This document shows positions 37,601 to 51,450 of a DNA stretch of 64,000 nt, one piece after another. How positions within the stretch are numbered: the first letter of the stretch is position 1; the number at the start of each line of letters is the position of its first letter. Source of the stretch: Collybia mongolica (Eukaryota > Basidiomycota > Agaricomycetes > Agaricales > Clitocybaceae). The notes beneath the pieces were generated by a model. That model did no database searches and was not told the origin of the DNA. It saw only the letters and a list, made by a program, of their open reading frames with translations. Where the stretch lies: NCBI GenBank assembly GCA_013420905.1, contig JAAXNY010000006.1, forward strand, positions 4,278,001 through 4,342,000, read 5' to 3'. The position numbers and the translations under genes were made by a program.

Positions 37601-38989
37601 TTTCTTTTGCGGAGAAGCTCAGGGCTGCTCTACACCGAGCAGAACACGCAGTCGAAGAATCGAATATGGAGCATGTGCGCGGGGCACCGCGACCAAAGCA
37701 AGATTTCGAGGAAGTGCCCATTGTTGATTTTGCTCTCGCAGAGTCAGACCCGGAAACTTATTTTAAGCAGCTCAGCTTTGCGTTAGAGGATGTAGGTTTT
37801 GGTGTGTTTGTGAACGTCCCCGGGTTTGAGGAAGCGTTCCAGAGGGAACTATTTGACCTGGCAGAACGCCTGTTCTCCAAACCTCGGGAATGGAAAGAAT
37901 CCCTTGGAACGGGCAAATCATGTGCCCTGAGGGGCTACTTCCGTGCCGATGACATCATCGGACACCATAAGGTATGGCAATCCGTGAACAGTATTTTGTA
38001 ACCATGAAATGACCATTCCCCTGCACAGGCGCACGCGGAAGCGTATCGGTTTGGTGCGGATATGCCTGTTCCCGAAGCTGATGGAGACTCTGAAGTCCCA
38101 TTCTGGCTTCGATTGCATGAAGGCAAGCTGACATACGAGTAAATATGCACCTTCATCGTGTCTAACATCAATGGCAGGACCAAACCAATGGCCCCCTGAA
38201 GAGGACCTCCCCACCTTCCGCTCTCGCATGGAAATTCTCTTTGAGCGATACCGTGCCCTGAATCTAATCCTCAACCGCCACATATGCCAGCTCCTCGACA
38301 TCCCCTCAGCAGTTCTCGACGACTTCTTCCCGGCAAAGACTGAATTTAATTCGGCGCTGTGGCATTATTTCCCCATGTCGCCCGAGCTGCAAAGGGGGGC
38401 GCGGAATGGGTTTGTTCAGGGAATGCATGAGCACCGTGACCCGTCTACTTTCGTGACGTGTTTGATTCAGTCGAGACCGGGTCTGCAGGCGCAAAACCAC
38501 CAAGGAAAGTGGGTAGATATACCCATGGTTGAAGGTGGAGTGGTGTGCAACATTGGTATGTTAAATATAATTATTCTTGTTCTTTGCTTATCGCTGACTG
38601 TCTATCCTGGAAGGTATGCAACTCATGAAACTCACAGGAGGCCGTCTCGTCGCGACGCTGCATCGCGTCAACACGATGAAGATCGACAAGGACAGGTCAG
38701 TCGGGCTCGCCTCTCCTTGGTATTTCCGTCTAAACCAAGTCGGTACAGGTATACGATCCCCTATGTCCTCTCCACCAAACTCGAGAAGCCTGTTTCCCCG
38801 TTGGCGCAATTCGCCAACCCAGAGCTTGCAAAGACGCACGCGACGCCAAATGCGCGGATTCAGAAACTCATGGCTATCGAGGACCCGCTCGTACGGAGCG
38901 GGTTCGCACGACTCAGTTTGTTCCCTGCTGTGGCGAAGAAGCTGTATCCGGCTGAATTCGAAAAGGGCCAACAGTTGGGTATCCTTTAA
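34632..38989 (+). CDS. NRPS-like A-T-TE synthetase fused to a 2-oxoglutarate/Fe(II) oxygenase
   Basis: Predicted 1,326 residues in eight exons (34632-34878, 34929-35376, 35429-35726, 35779-37971, 38029-38122, 38178-38555, 38614-38695, 38749-38989; sum 3,981 nt). The adenylation domain has FMLTSGSTGNSKAV, WIAFDHVACVSEVHLQAL, GFGMTETGAGC and GWFITGDVAQ. The carrier-domain Ser lies in FDMGASSIHLM (about residue 602). The thioesterase has FLVHPGVGEV, nucleophile GYSFGG (about 746) and DGEHYTM. After that, without a stop or intron, comes a DIOX_N domain (VPIVDFALAE, about 976), then an oxygenase core with HRD (about 1178), LHRVN His (about 1236) and RYTIPY. The first three domains resemble atromentin/quinone synthetases, which dimerise aryl-pyruvates. 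Intron 5 has a GC donor. Oxidation of the released product by the fused domain is inference. Confidence 0.9.
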
Positions 38990-39157
38990 TTTCCATGTTC
39001 ATGGTTAATTCTAGCACACATATATTGTATATCACTTGTTTTTGGATGCTTTGTGGTTTATTGAGTATGGCGGGCATGTAAATCAACTGACCGTGCATCG
39101 AGCACGGTATATATCCTGGTGCCGCGTTATATTATATGTTCCGTGATCCTTGGATCC

Positions 39158-40573
39158 CTAGAATTTGAAAACCTAACCCACGTGGGTAAGCTTAAGGTAG
39201 GGGAAGACATTTTAAGAAATGCTCACTTGCTCCTCGGTGTATCCAAGCTCTTTGAGGATACCACCCAATTCTCCCTGCTTCATGCCAGCTTTCTTGCCTG
39301 CGACGGCAGCCACCTGACCCGGAGGGCCTAATACGATTAAGTGAGCAAAGATATGACGAAGAAGTCGCAGAAACGTACCACAGACGAAAACCTTGACTTT
39401 GTCATTGAAAGACGCGGGAGCCACGTGCTGTTTGATCACGTCGGCCGAGATGAACCCCGTCGGGCCTAAGTTGGGGATATCATCATAAAGCGTGTGCCTG
39501 CAGATTTGGCATGGGAAGAACTTACCTGTCCAGTTGGTCTCTGGCTTGTCAAGTAGATAGACCACGTCAAAGGTATCGGGGAATTTCTTCTTGAGGTCGT
39601 CAAACTCCTCGCGGAGGAGAATATCTTTCTCGGTCACATTGGAGAAGAGGAGCTTGAACTTGGTCTTGTTCGATTTGTCGGCGAGGGCGTGAGTGACGAT
39701 TTGGTAGAGAGGCGTGCTGTGTGAGAGTTAGCTATGTTTTTTTGGAGGGATGAAATAAGGCGGCTCACATCCCGCTGCCTCCGCCGATCAATGCAATTTC
39801 ATCAAACTCGTTGGCTGTGGTATAGGCATCTCAGTATCTAAGACCGGTAATGTAGTTCCACATTAAATACCTTTGTATGGGAATTTGACAATGGGGCCCT
39901 TGATTGCAAGGGTGTCGCCTTTCTGGGGAGAAATTGGGATCATTAATAGGTGCAGTTACCCCCAAATGATGTGCTCCTCACCTTCAGTTCGTGGATGTGC
40001 TTGGATGCGTTGCCCGCGTCGTACCTCTTGATAAGGAGAGTGAGCTCTCCTTTCTGGTCTGGCGGAGAGATGGGGGTGTAAGGCCGGATAATAGGCTGTC
40101 CTTTGTCATTGTTCAGAACCTCCGGGTTCGATGATTTAACCACCAAACATGAGGCAACTGGAAGAAGTGATGCCTCATTGTTGGGCAGTTCAAAGGTAAA
40201 CCTAGTGGTGTTCATAGGTGTCGCACTAACTGAAAAGGAAATAGAACGGACTTGGATGTATTATGGTTGTAGGGCTCAACCTTCTTGAGTTTAAAATCAA
40301 CAAAATTTTGGGGGTCAAGAGGGCTCTTCTCCTGCTTCACTGCCAGGGTTTTCGTGTTACTCTCGAGGTACCAATATGTAGCCATTCCGGCCACACCTGC
40401 GCCGAGGAGAAAGTACGGAAGGTTTGATTGTTTTTTCGCGGGAGTGGTTGACGCATATCTGCGAGCACCAGCAGCCTGTGGTATCACGGTCAATATCAGC
40501 TATGTTTTTGTGCTATAATGATGAAGTGAATTACGAGTGAACGCGAGGTTAGAGCAGATCTAAAAAACGACAT
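39158..40573 (-). CDS. MCR1: NADH-cytochrome b5 reductase, mitochondrial
   Basis: ATG 40573 gives MSFFRSALTSRSL, spliced to AAGARRYASTT, an Arg/Ser-rich mitochondrial presequence. A membrane segment (LPYFLLGAGVAGMATYWYL) follows. The FAD domain has RPYTPISP and the HIHELK region. The NADH domain has ALIGGGSGMTPLYQ, VFVCGPPGQVAAVAG, and the conserved C-terminus EEQVFKF after a last intron. It transfers electrons from NADH to cytochrome b5 at the outer membrane or intermembrane space, supporting sterol and other reductive steps. Stop TAG at 39158-39160. It starts about 420 bp from the divergent HOG1 gene. Confidence 0.93.
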
Positions 40574-40993
40574 AACAAATGTTCGTGTGAGTCCAGCTTT
40601 TTTCGGAAAACATTGGGTCGGTGTGCGAAAATAAGCGAGGTGATGGCGTCATACCACCTGCCCCGCTCGCTTTGGACAATTCAGAGCGACACCATTTGTG
40701 GTGGATAGAGGACGATTTTGGGAGATAACTACCAAGGATGAAATATACGCAAGAATTATGGTAATTTATTAGAATTTTTAGAGTAGATCATGAGCGAGAA
40801 AGGGGGGAGTTAAGAATTGACGATGTGGTTGGGTACAGCCACAAACAGAAGTGACCTTGTGCTCCCATTTTCGATCCCAAAAGGCTTTCTGTTCCTAACC
40901 ACACCCCCTTATTTCCTTTCCCTCCCCTTCCTTCACTTTTGTACATTCTATCCGCCACATCACATTCGATTCATTTACGCGCAAGCACCCCCG
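40574..40993. promoter_or_regulatory. Divergent promoter of MCR1 and HOG1
   Basis: 420 bp shared by two head-to-head genes. A pyrimidine-rich tract (40900-40940) lies just ahead of the HOG1 start, common in fungal core promoters. Confidence 0.5.
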
Positions 40994-42792
<1,799 letters not shown>

Positions 42793-43884
42793 TGCTTTTG
42801 CTTCAAGTCTGACACAAGGGACACGTTCCATCTCCTTCCATTTCTTGGTTCTTACCCGATCAGACCTTTTCCCTCACTTTATCGCTACTATAATACTCTG
42901 GGCTTCATTGGACTTGATGCATGATTCACCCCCCAAACCCATCTGCGACTTTTTTCATATGCTGTCGAAAGGCGCATCAAATCGTGATGCGGTTCTGTGC
43001 TCTCATATGTAGTTCTACATCACATCCACCGCCTTCCCGCGCCCTTCCTCCCATTGTATTTTCTGTCTCATCACCCGATTCTGAAAACGAAGCAAGCGAA
43101 CCTTGTACCACTTTCTTCTCTTCATTCCCCTCACCGGTTTTGGAGAGGGTCGTTCGGCACAGTACAGTAGTTAATGGTCCTCTCTCCCTTTAATACTTTT
43201 CTTTTCGTTCAACGCTGCCGAATGGTAAATTGGCACTAATCAAGATTTTCGCCCTAGTATACACGTATCATGGGCGGAATTATGGATAAAGACGGATTTG
43301 AATCTATATCCTATCGAAATGTTTTTTTACCTGTGCACGCAGTACGGCACTGGACCCAAAGCCAAGTTTTGTCAGGGCAAAGGGGCCGTGTGTATGGATG
43401 TACCCAGTTCAGTGGATTGCGGCCCACTGCCTGCTGCGCCGCTGCGAGCGCCCAAAAAAGATCTACATTAGTCAGCTTTCTCTCCTGTTCCGCCACCATC
43501 ACCACCGCAAATCATAGGTCCAACTTGAGGTTGACTATTTATGTGGTAACATAATTCTCCGCATGTTCTCGCCGCCTAGTTTGAAGCCTTTGAAAATGGC
43601 CAATAGCTACCTTCAACGATGAAACAGGACGAAACGCGCCTGGGGTCCTTGCAACTCAGCTAATTTCATCCAGTCTGTGGGCGCCTACTTCGGGCTCAAA
43701 TGGCAATAAATCTCCATAGATTGATGGATCAAGATTGTGTCTCAAGGAGTTGGTTGCAGGGAGAATGAAAACGAGGAAAGACGTGCAACAACCCTGCACT
43801 GCCCGGTTTCTGTATGCTGGAATCGCCCGTTTTCACCGCGACTAAAATCCACTTTCTTTCGCCTTCTTTTCTCGTCTTTAGGCA
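42793..43884. other. Intergenic, no gene recognised
   Basis: About 1.1 kb between two plus-strand genes. Short frames lacking family features. A pyrimidine-rich stretch precedes the next start. Confidence 0.5.
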
Positions 43885-45680
43885 ATGACTTCCCCTATCT
43901 TTTCGCCACTGTCGAGGGTACAGTACACCCATCGCAATGGTCAGCCTGTTCCTGCCCGTGCGAAACCGTTGAAGTCTTTAGGTAAGGCTCAACATACGGA
44001 TGCCGCGTTGACTGCTTGTATTTACCAAGAAGGTGCTTTTGCGTAGCATCGCAGGCGTTTGCAATGGGCGCCTTCCTGATCCTTGCTGTGGGCTTTGCGG
44101 TGGGGCATGACGTCTTTTACGGCGCGCTCGACGGCGGGGTCGTTAGTTCCGACTTTGATATCTCGTCCTTGGACATTCGCAAGATGCTTCTCGACCAGGC
44201 ATGGTCAAACCGGATCGGCAATGGCCTTGCGTTTGGGTTCAAAACAGGACTTTCTGGTGTCATTGCCCTAATTTTCTCTGCATGCCTGTGGAATATGGTG
44301 CAGTCAAGAGCCATCAAGGCGAATGGTTTGGATGGCCTGTTCGCCGTCATCAATGATCCCTTGGCTTTCCTTAACAAAGATATATGGTCGGCATATATGT
44401 GAGTGCCTACCACCTTCGATCTTTGCCGTGTAATGAGGAACTGATTGATTAAATGTAGTCTTATAGTTATTGCGCTCGTTTCGTGGTTCACTCCCCTAGC
44501 AACGATCGTCACGCCGGGTACTCTCACTGTCAAGCCTTCTACCAGTGCGACGGACATAACATGTCGCATGGTATCCGGGAATCTCCCCCACACCTCATTT
44601 CCAGCTGCAATTTCAGAAGGCGCTGGGTTCTATACTGGTCCAACATCTGCGATGAAATCTCTCGCAACCCGTTGTTTGGTAACTGGAACGTTTGTGACTT
44701 CCGGTAACCCTTGCGGCTCGACGGCCTGCTTTTATAAGACCGATCTGCTTGCTCCAGCTTATCAGTGCACTCATCATTCTGGAAGCTCTGGCGTGGCGCC
44801 AAACGGCGGGCCCTCTCCTCCCAGAATCAAGTGGCAGGCCAATGTATCGGATGTCGGGGGAGTTGAGGAGCTCGGCATCCTCTGGGAAAGGGGAAATGTT
44901 ACATGTGCACCATATAATGCGACATACAAACTTGAGGTGTCGCACAATGGGACGCAAACGATAAAGGTCGCTGAAGTGGTATACCACAACGTCATCCTTA
45001 TCGAACAGACCGAGTGGCCGGCAATCGACATCCACAATACGGGAATATATAACTTTGTAGCTCTCGTGGAGTCGCTCAATGAGCTTTTGATGGGAAGGAT
45101 TCAGTTGGTCATCCCTGCATCATCAGCACCGAGGCTTGATGTCTTCAATACATCCGTTGCAGAGTCCAACTTTGCTTCTATTAACGGCACAACGAATGGT
45201 ACGCCCGATCTTCAGGTCGGAGACGTGCGAGCTGGGGTCGAAGGGCTGCTCGCTAACATGAGCATCAGTATGATGGTACTGGCGACGAGTGACCCGCCTG
45301 TGCAGTCAACATGCCGGTCTATCGTGTCGATCAACGTCTACGAGTATGATCGCAGATCACTCTGGCTTTCGTACGGTGCGGCCCTCTTCGTGACTGTTCT
45401 TTCCCTTATCATTGGCGTTCAAGCGCTCATCGTAAACGGCGGTGGGCATTCGGAAGATTTCTCTTACATCATTCAAACCACGCGGAGCGCGCAGCTCGAC
45501 CGCCTTGCCGCGGAAGACGAGGCGAAGCGTGATGCCGGGGTCGAGGCAGAGGCGCTGGCCCAATCCCGGCTTCGGTACACATTCCTCGATTCGGATGATC
45601 CAAACGGCGTGTCATGGGCTTTTACTCCAGAGGGTACTGACGTAGACGCGAGCGCGAAACGATCACCCGCAGTCAAGTGA
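43885..45680 (+). CDS. Polytopic membrane protein with large N-glycosylated lumenal domain
   Basis: ATG 43885 gives MTSPIFSPLSRVQYTHRNGQ, spliced to ASQAFAMGAFLILAVGFAVGHDVFYG (TM1). Next come GLSGVIALIFSACLW (TM2) and LIVIALVSWFTPLATIV (TM3). A domain of about 290 residues with several N-x-S/T sites (NVS, NVT, NAT, NTS, NGT, NMS) and paired cysteines follows. Then a last span (LSYGAALFVTVLSLIIGVQALIV) and a charged tail. Similar fungal proteins are usually annotated only as hypothetical, or inaccurately as 'formylmethionine deformylase-like'. No enzyme motif is visible. Three exons; stop TGA ends at 45680. Confidence 0.8.
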
Positions 45681-46525
45681 TTGCGGCCTGTTATCCTGCG
45701 ATTCATTATATATATGGACAATGCCTTCTACTCTGCAATTTTGGGACAACAATTATAATTCTCATTCGAGCGCTTATGTACTTGTTTGCAGTGCATTAAT
45801 ATTAACATATACTTGACTGTAAATCCAGCCTAAACTGGAGAGCTTTCCCATTCTATGAATGCAGTTTCAATATCGTGGATATGTTACAGTTATTTTCATA
45901 ACGACAGGCGTCGCTGCCTTTGTTTGGCTGCGGCACCTTATGTTCTTTGGTGAGGATCACGGATATGGGTAAAAAATGGCATAAACAGCAACGACACAGA
46001 TAGGTCTATCGTTAATGAAAACTGAACCGGTCAATAGAAATGACCGAGGTCTATGCAAGTGATTGGTATCTTATCTTATCTCCCTCTCCCTTTCTTTCAT
46101 GATCTCTTTGTTCATGCTCACATAAATACCCTCTCGCTCATGTATTGTTCCCCCGTCCTGCTTCTTTTCCCATCTCTCACATAGAGCTCGTTAGGTTAGG
46201 CTTTCCCCATCCTGCTTCTTTTCCCATCTCTCACATAGAACTCGTTAGTCCTTTGGACTCGAGATTTCTTCTTCCTCCCACCCCTCATACCACTTACCCC
46301 TCTGCTTTTTGAAAATGCTGTAACCTCAGGCTTAATTGAATTTGGGGCAATCAGTTCGCACTATACGGTCACATGACCTCGGAACGCTTCGCGAGCTTAA
46401 TTCCAGCTTCTGAGTCTTGCCACATTCTCTCTACTACGTATACCTTAAGACGTGAACTGAAAGTAACTTAATCCATAGAGACTTGTTTTTTTCCCCTTCA
46501 GATAGTTTCACGTCTAATCCTGACC
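45681..46525. promoter_or_regulatory. Upstream region of the second methyltransferase gene
   Basis: About 845 bp without a gene. It is CT-rich from 46075 to 46320 and contains a 47-bp direct duplication listed separately. Confidence 0.5.
46148..46248 (+). repeat. Pair of 47-bp direct repeats, 54-bp period
   Basis: 46148-46194 and 46202-46248 share the core CTGCTTCTTTTCCCATCTCT and the following CACATAGARCTCGTTAG, with three mismatches. They lie about 280-380 bp ahead of the methyltransferase start, so they fall in its promoter or leader. Confidence 0.85.
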
Positions 46526-49500
46526 ATGGGTCGCCCAAATTGGCCCAGCGCCTTCGATGTCTCGTTTCCAGAGGAAACAGCGTCACAACCTGTGGCTTCG
46601 GGTTCAGACTCCAGGATTAATTCGACAGCTGGAAACTCCACCAATCGGAAGAGAAAGGACAGGGAGACTGAAGCGGGCGACTGTTGTGTGAGTACGCTCC
46701 CCTTATATTCGTGCTCGGATATTGCCGTTCTAATATCCGTCCACAGGGGCCAAAACGACTGCAGCTGCCCCCAGGTATGTTTCTTTACGAAGGCTTTCAA
46801 AAGATTTCGGAGTAATAACGCAAATATCAGTTGCTTATTATGACGCACAACCCGACGAGATTCGAGAGACACAACATCTTGTAATCGTTGGTGAGGACCT
46901 CGAGGACGGATATGACCCCGGTGACGAGGGTCAGGAAATTGACAAGCCCATCCGTGTCCTGACCAGTTTTTCAATTTTTGATCCGAAACATCGCAACGAA
47001 ATGGTGTCGCTGAACATGATGGAAGAGGATGACGGAGTTGACCGGGAGTTCGAGGCCGCGGGATACGTTGTGCCCTTATTTATCAACGAGGAAGACAAGG
47101 GGCAGGAGGATGGCTTGGACGACACGCCCCAGTACATAAGATTAGGGGCTATCCTGCGATACACCTTCGATTTCACAAAAGAGAGCGAGTAGGTGTTTAC
47201 CGTATCTCTGAGTGGCTATTTTACTCAATTTACTTCTCCTAAACACAGTCCAGTGTATCTGGAGACGGAGTTTGCCTGGTACATATTGAAATTTCCCTCC
47301 ATGCGGTATCAACCTTACTTCCGGCACTTTCACACATCACGGCGGATCGCTCAGTTTGCTATATCGACGGCGATCACAAATCCACAAGAAGACTATGGGC
47401 ATTTCCTTAATAATTTCCTTCTCAAGGTCGACCCATTTGGACGAACGTATCAGGAGGATGATCTTTGGAACTCAGTAAGCTCATAGAACTAGGCATAGCA
47501 TAATTATACAGGTATTGAAGGTATCAAAAGGTACCTAACATTCAAGAAATGGTGGAAGAATACGAGGATTCTCAACAACTGACTTCGACGCCCCTAATCA
47601 AACATCTAATGTCCAAAGCTCCGGAGAATTTCAGATCTCGACGAATACCCCGGCGGAGGACTTGTGCGACTAAAGGGCCCCCCCCAGCGAAATCGACGAT
47701 TGGAAACCCCGACCTTGCAGTTTTGAAGCCAGAGAACCAAACACCGACACATGTCACGCCCTCAATCGCTGCTTTAGCGCGAGGTCTCGTTACGGAGCAA
47801 CTTATCGTACTCGGTCCTCCTGCTCCAACCCCCAACGAAGCCACTCTTGCTGCTCAGGAAGAGGCTGCACATCAGCGCCTGTGTCACTTAATCACCGCTG
47901 CCAAGGTAAAGCACAAAAAGATCAGTGCAAAACAGAGTGACTGCTATGGTCCTGATTCTCTCTACCTCAAAGCCATCAAGATAGATCATGAAACTTATTT
48001 TGTACGAAAAATATCGTATGGCCCGAACAGCTTTTGACCACTTGATTTTTAGGTCGGCGATTTCATTGTCATTCCCGTTGGCCAAGATGAAACAAACCCT
48101 CATCCCCTTCTACCCGACTATTTATCTGATGTGTCCGTGACGTCCACTATTGCTGACTACTTCTGGTAAATTCTACCCAGTTTCCTTCCTAATCGCTGAA
48201 AACGCGTCCAGGTTTGCAAAAATCATGTACATTGATTATGAAATGCAACAAGTTCACATTCACTGGTTAGAGCATGGCTCCCAGACAGTTCTGGAGGAAC
48301 TCGCACATCCTCAGGAACTTTTCTACAATGATACCTGTACCAATATCTCATTCGAAGCCATAGTTGGAAAGGTTAATGTTCATGAAGTCACTAGAGGAAG
48401 GCCTAATCCTTTTATTGAATCAAAAGACTTTTTTGTCAAGTAAGTCTTTCGATACTGCTTCTCATCACTTTTTGTTAATATCATATCTAGGTTTGTGCAT
48501 GATAAAGAACATTCTACCTTTATTTCCATCGACGAACGACAAGGCATGACCTGGGAGCATGACCCTCCTTATAACTGTTATGCATCACAAATCCTTGAAG
48601 TGCAGCAGCGCCAAGATTTCGTTGCCCCACTGAAAGATGACCAAGGATGCATTGATGGAGTGGCTTATGGAGGTAACAACTACCATCTTGACGATTTTGT
48701 CCTCTACCAATCAGAGGGTAATGGTCCTGCACATATCGGCTACATTAGGCAAATAAGATTTCCCAGTAAAAAATCACCCAGTTTACTTCCCCAGGTATAT
48801 ATGCGATGTGTCGGGCGGGTAAATATGTTATTGGAAGCAAAGCCAGTTGAAGTCATCAAGGATGAGGTATGCAACACGCCTTTTGTTGTTGAATACAGCT
48901 GAGAGTATCCTCCAGCGACACGTCTTTCTGACTGATGAAGAAGTTCATGTCTCTGTTGCCAAACTTATCCGAGTTTGCTTTGTTTTTCCTCTGGAGAGCA
49001 TTGATGACGTTGATTCTTGGGTGGCCCTTCACCCAGATCACTTTTATATCCGTTATAGCCATCCCACGCTTCTCGTACAAGAATTGACAAACTTGAAGGT
49101 CACACCTTGTACTGAACTCAATGTATGCAAGTATTGTGTTGGGGAGAAGCTGGCGGACAAAGAGAATGTAGTCAAATTTCTTAAGTATGCACAACGCCAT
49201 CCATTAAAAACATTCGACCTATTCGCTGGCGTAGGTGCATTTAGCCATGGGCTGGCACAAGGGAGTGGTTGTCTGCAGTTGACACACGCCATTGAAATTG
49301 GCCCGAGTGCATCAGCAACATTACGGTAAGTTTCGAAGCACGAAGATTTCCCCATTTTTGATGTGAATTCCAGACGCAATTTTCCCGGAGCCCGCGTTTA
49401 TAACCAGTGTGCCAATACCATGCTTCGTTACTGTATTAAAAAGCATGGTGGCCTTGTCACAGAACCGTTAAAACACCTCTACGATCCAATAATCCCCTTT

Positions 49501-51141
49501 CCAGAATACATAAAGCCTGGTGATGTTGAAGTTCTAATAGCAGGTTATCCATGGTAGAATCTACTTGCCTTTTCTGCCTTATACGCTAATCGTTTTTTCC
49601 CCTTCAGCCAACCCCACTCTGACCTTAATATGTACAAAAAAGCTGACGATATAAAGAGTAACTTGGTCCTCACCGCCCTGTCATGGGTTGATTTCCTGAA
49701 ACCAAAGATCGTGTATTTCGAAAATGTTCCTGGTTTTCTTAGGTTCTCGTTTGATGCGGAACAGGCCGGACAACATAAAGTTGGGGGTGGAATTCCAATG
49801 GGAGGGATGAAATTCATCGTCCGGGCTTTGATTGATCTCGGGTAATTTACATCCTGGCTCATCAAATATGTCGAAAATCAACCGTGTTTTTATCACAGCT
49901 ATCAAGTTCGCTTCGGTCTTCTACAGGCAGGAAATTATGGGACCCCTCAAGGCAGAGTTCGCCTCTTCATCATTGCTGCAATCGACGGCCAACCTCTTCC
50001 TAAATTCCCACAACCCTCCCACGATTTCCCGGTGGTCCACAACCTGACTATCAAGCATCCAATTGACAGTAAACCGATCCGACCAGTTTGTCCTGACAGA
50101 GGAACTGCACCCCATGCATTTGTCACTATTGATGATGCAATTGGTGATCTACTGCGTTTTGACTGGTACGGAACTTTGCCACCCCAAAATTCCCGTTGAA
50201 ACATCTAGATCGCGTTTAGGAAACACCCTAATCTTGATCTTGTACCACCTGACAAGCAGCGCGAGATCCGCGAACGAGCAAAGGTTATTCCTGCTCTGGA
50301 CTGTAAATACAGCTCTCTACACTGTGGGTTTCAAGGGGTCGTTAGATACCATTACGACGCGAGAACGACCTACCAAGTCGCTGCTCGAGCGAAGCCAGCA
50401 ACAGATCTACAACATTTTACTAGGTGTCTCTTGCCCAAGAGAGTTGAACGGTGCGTAGTCTGGGATTACTGACAGTAATAATTTACGAATCCCCTCCAGC
50501 ATTGTTTCGATTCCTTTGTCTGCCAATGCAGACTACCGAGGCCCGTCAAATTGTTCAGATGTTATCCTTGCGACTGCTTACATTGCTTCATAGGATTACG
50601 ACCAGACCAATATGAGTGGCAGATCGCCAACCCACTCTCCTCGATCGCTCAGGGAAATTACCGCCCAGGTATCGTGCACCATGGTCGTTTACCTGCAACT
50701 CTGTGTTGACACGTTTCCCAGGAATATACGGGCGTCTGGATATGAACGGTTACTTCCCGACGACAGTAACTAATATGGACCCGACTGCAAAGCAAAGCAA
50801 AGTACTGAATCCCTATGTACGCCGATCTCGTGCTCCTATATCCTGCGAGACCTCATCTTTTGGCACCAGTGCAAAAGAATGGTGACAGTCCGAGAGCTGG
50901 CTAGATCGCAAGGATTCCCTGATAGTTTCGTGTTTGAAGCCATTAATAATAACGTAGTAACGGTAAGTGCTTTCGCTGGAAAGTGTACCTTTGACCAACC
51001 TTTTATCTTGTATAGATGCATCGCCAGATTGGGAATGCCGTTCCCCTCCCACTTGGGCAAGCGCTTGGTCGGGAACTGCGAATTTCCCTTCATAAACATT
51101 GGTCGAACAATCTTGAGAATGCCATTGAAATTGATGATTGA
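46526..51141 (+). CDS. DNMT1: DNA (cytosine-5)-methyltransferase, DNMT1 type, paralogue 2
   Basis: Predicted 1,237 residues in 18 exons; coding length 3,714 nt. Same order as the copy at 5642: RFTS, linker, two BAH domains and a C5 methylase. Motif I is LFAGVGAF; motif IV is GYPCQ, with the Cys codon again split TG|C (49553/49608); motif VI is FENVPGF; the Q-G-R-V-R block and RQIGNAVP complete the set, so it looks active. Sixteen exons have the same length as in paralogue 1; exons 5 and 18 are each 3 nt shorter. Intron 14 (50541-50593) needs a GC donor (CGAG|GCCCGT) where paralogue 1 has GT. Protein divergence is appreciable but even, so the pair is old. Division of labour (maintenance versus another role) is open. 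Confidence 0.95.
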
Positions 51142-51450
51142 TCTCGCTATTCACCCCCATACCTTTTGGTATCTTGACAACACCGTAATCTTCAACTGCT
51201 ATAGTAATAATTTTGGTGCAATAATATCCACGCCTTTTGTATTGCTATAAATGGTACATACTTGTGGTCGGTGATGCCGTGTTTGCGGTCATATATAGGT
51301 TATGCGAGAGGCTGATGAGAGATAGGTATCCATTGACGAAAAAACCATGCCGAACGAGTGTTATGTGTGATAAACGATGAAAAACCAGGAAGATCAAAGC
51401 AAATTGATAACGTAGCAATGGGAGATTAAGTATACGAATAAAGTTAGAAG
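51142..51450. other. Short convergent intergenic region
   Basis: About 310 bp between the ends of the methyltransferase and TBC genes. AT-rich, with nothing else seen. Confidence 0.5.

Noticed and set aside
35842..38001. Treating the synthetase as a stand-alone adenylation-thioesterase gene ending at 38001
   Set aside because: A clear GTATGG donor at 37972 joins to further exons completing an oxygenase with its iron ligands, so 38001 is an intronic stop.
46188..46202. Telomere-like TTAGG repeats
   Set aside because: Only two imperfect units (TTAGGTTAGG), within a promoter repeat, so no telomeric array.
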